Positions 20,891 to 21,255 of a DNA stretch of 21,255 nt are shown piece after piece. The stretch's first letter is position 1; every line of letters begins with the position of its first letter. This DNA is from SFTH01 sp963643985 (lineage in GTDB: Bacteria; Bacillota; Clostridia; Christensenellales; Aristaeellaceae), in NCBI GenBank assembly GCA_963643985.1, contig CAVINP010000029.1, forward strand, positions 1 through 21,255, in the 5' to 3' direction. The notes below the pieces were generated by a model. It was not told the DNA's origin. It ran no database searches and saw only the letters and a program-made list of their open reading frames with translations. The position numbers and the translations under genes are program-made.

Positions 20891-21201
20891 CGTAACAGCA
20901 GTCGCGCCACTGCACCTACGTGCAGGCGCGACCAGCCCGTGCGCATCCTACGGATGCCAGCACGGCGCTGCCCGCCGCTGTAATTCACGCACCCAAGACC
21001 TGCTATGCAGGGCTTGGGCAGCGTGGCGCTGGGAACTGAAAGTTCCGCGCCAGCTGGTCGCCGCTGCCATTACGCACTCAAGACTTGCTATGCAAGGCTT
21101 GAGCAGCGCGGTGCTGGGAATCGAAGATTCCGCACCGGCTGGTCGCAACCCTGCCTATGGCAGGGGAGCGACTGCTATAGCGCAGTGCGGCGACTGCTAT
21201 A
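20891..21201. repeat. Dense hairpin array with two covarying tandem units; no gene seen
   Basis: At least six clean hairpins stand in a row: 20901-20932 (CTGCAC-ctac-GTGCAG inside GTCGCGC/GCGCGAC arms), 20937-20965 (CATCC-tac-GGATG), 20992-21018, 21024-21052, 21077-21103 and 21109-21137, followed by CCCTGCC-tat-GGCAGGG at 21149-21165 and ACTGC/GCAGT at 21171-21186. Units 20975-21060 and 21061-21145 are tandem copies. Their twelve stem differences form six compensated pair changes, while the TAT and GAA loops, the A-G mismatch and the TG bulge are kept. The 12-base GCGACTGCTATA also occurs twice (21168, 21190). The array could be a structured RNA, a palindromic repeat element, or both. No coding frame with a ribosome site was found between 20810 and the window end. 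Confidence 0.85.
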
Positions 21202-21236
21202 AAGGGGAGGGGGACCGCGTGAGCGGTGGTGGGGTT
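21202..21236 (-). repeat. Interspersed repeat module B, copy 2
   Basis: The reverse complement of these 35 bases matches 8277-8311 at 34 of 35 positions, including the small hairpin ACCGC/GCGGT. It closes the hairpin array on the right and is followed by GGTCAATCCCCCAGG up to the window end, so the element may continue outside. Confidence 0.88.
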
Positions 21237-21255
21237 GGTCAATCCCCCAGGTTTC

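Noticed and set aside
20891..21201. CRISPR array
   Set aside because: The repeated units are adjacent hairpins without unique spacers of constant length, and no cas gene is present.

Overview
The window looks like a chromosomal fragment of a GC-rich anaerobic member of the Bacillota (Clostridia-type). The grounds are strong GGAGG-type ribosome binding sites, a T-box leader, candidate PurR boxes, intrinsic terminators with U-tracts, and family types (TrpXYZ-like transporter, BMP nucleoside transporter, small FTR-like cysteine protein) that are common in that group. The species cannot be named from the sequence alone. No rRNA, tRNA, transposase, phage gene or CRISPR array was seen.

Layout. (1) 1-5675: a rightward surface-polysaccharide or glycan operon. 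It holds the 3' part of a PglF/CapD-type nucleotide-sugar 4,6-dehydratase, a PglE-type PLP aminotransferase, a PglC-type phosphoglycosyl transferase, an unrecognised AT-richer protein with a weak acyltransferase (FemAB/GNAT-like) look, a family 2 glycosyltransferase and a UDP-glucose 6-dehydrogenase. The middle genes are coupled by ATGA overlaps. A TupA-like ATP-grasp gene (5881-6780) follows a repeat-containing gap and ends at a good intrinsic terminator. (2) 6829-12286: a BMP-family (purine) nucleoside ABC transporter made of binding protein, double ATPase and two permeases. It is preceded by a cluster of candidate PurR boxes, and a hairpin- and repeat-rich 327-base gap separates the binding protein from the ATPase. 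A perfect 40-base bidirectional terminator closes it. (3) 12317-15654: small housekeeping or unknown genes in alternating orientation: FTR-like cysteine protein, amidohydrolase, Smr-domain protein, tRNA-dihydrouridine synthase, one-TM membrane protein and a FucU/RbsD-type mutarotase. (4) 15741-18379: a leftward TrpXYZ-type ABC transporter under a complete T-box leader (18491-18766) whose specifier reads UGG. This ties the transporter to tryptophan. (5) 18914-20809: glutamine-dependent NAD+ synthetase. (6) 20810-21255: no gene, but a dense array of hairpins.

The most unusual part is region 6. Two tandem ~86-base units (20975-21060 and 21061-21145) differ at twelve stem positions, and all twelve form six compensated base-pair changes. 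The array is bracketed by a 43-base repeat that also occurs inverted at 5792-5834 and a 35-base repeat that also occurs inverted at 8277-8311. It therefore looks like a composite, structure-selected intergenic repeat element or a structured RNA rather than random spacer.
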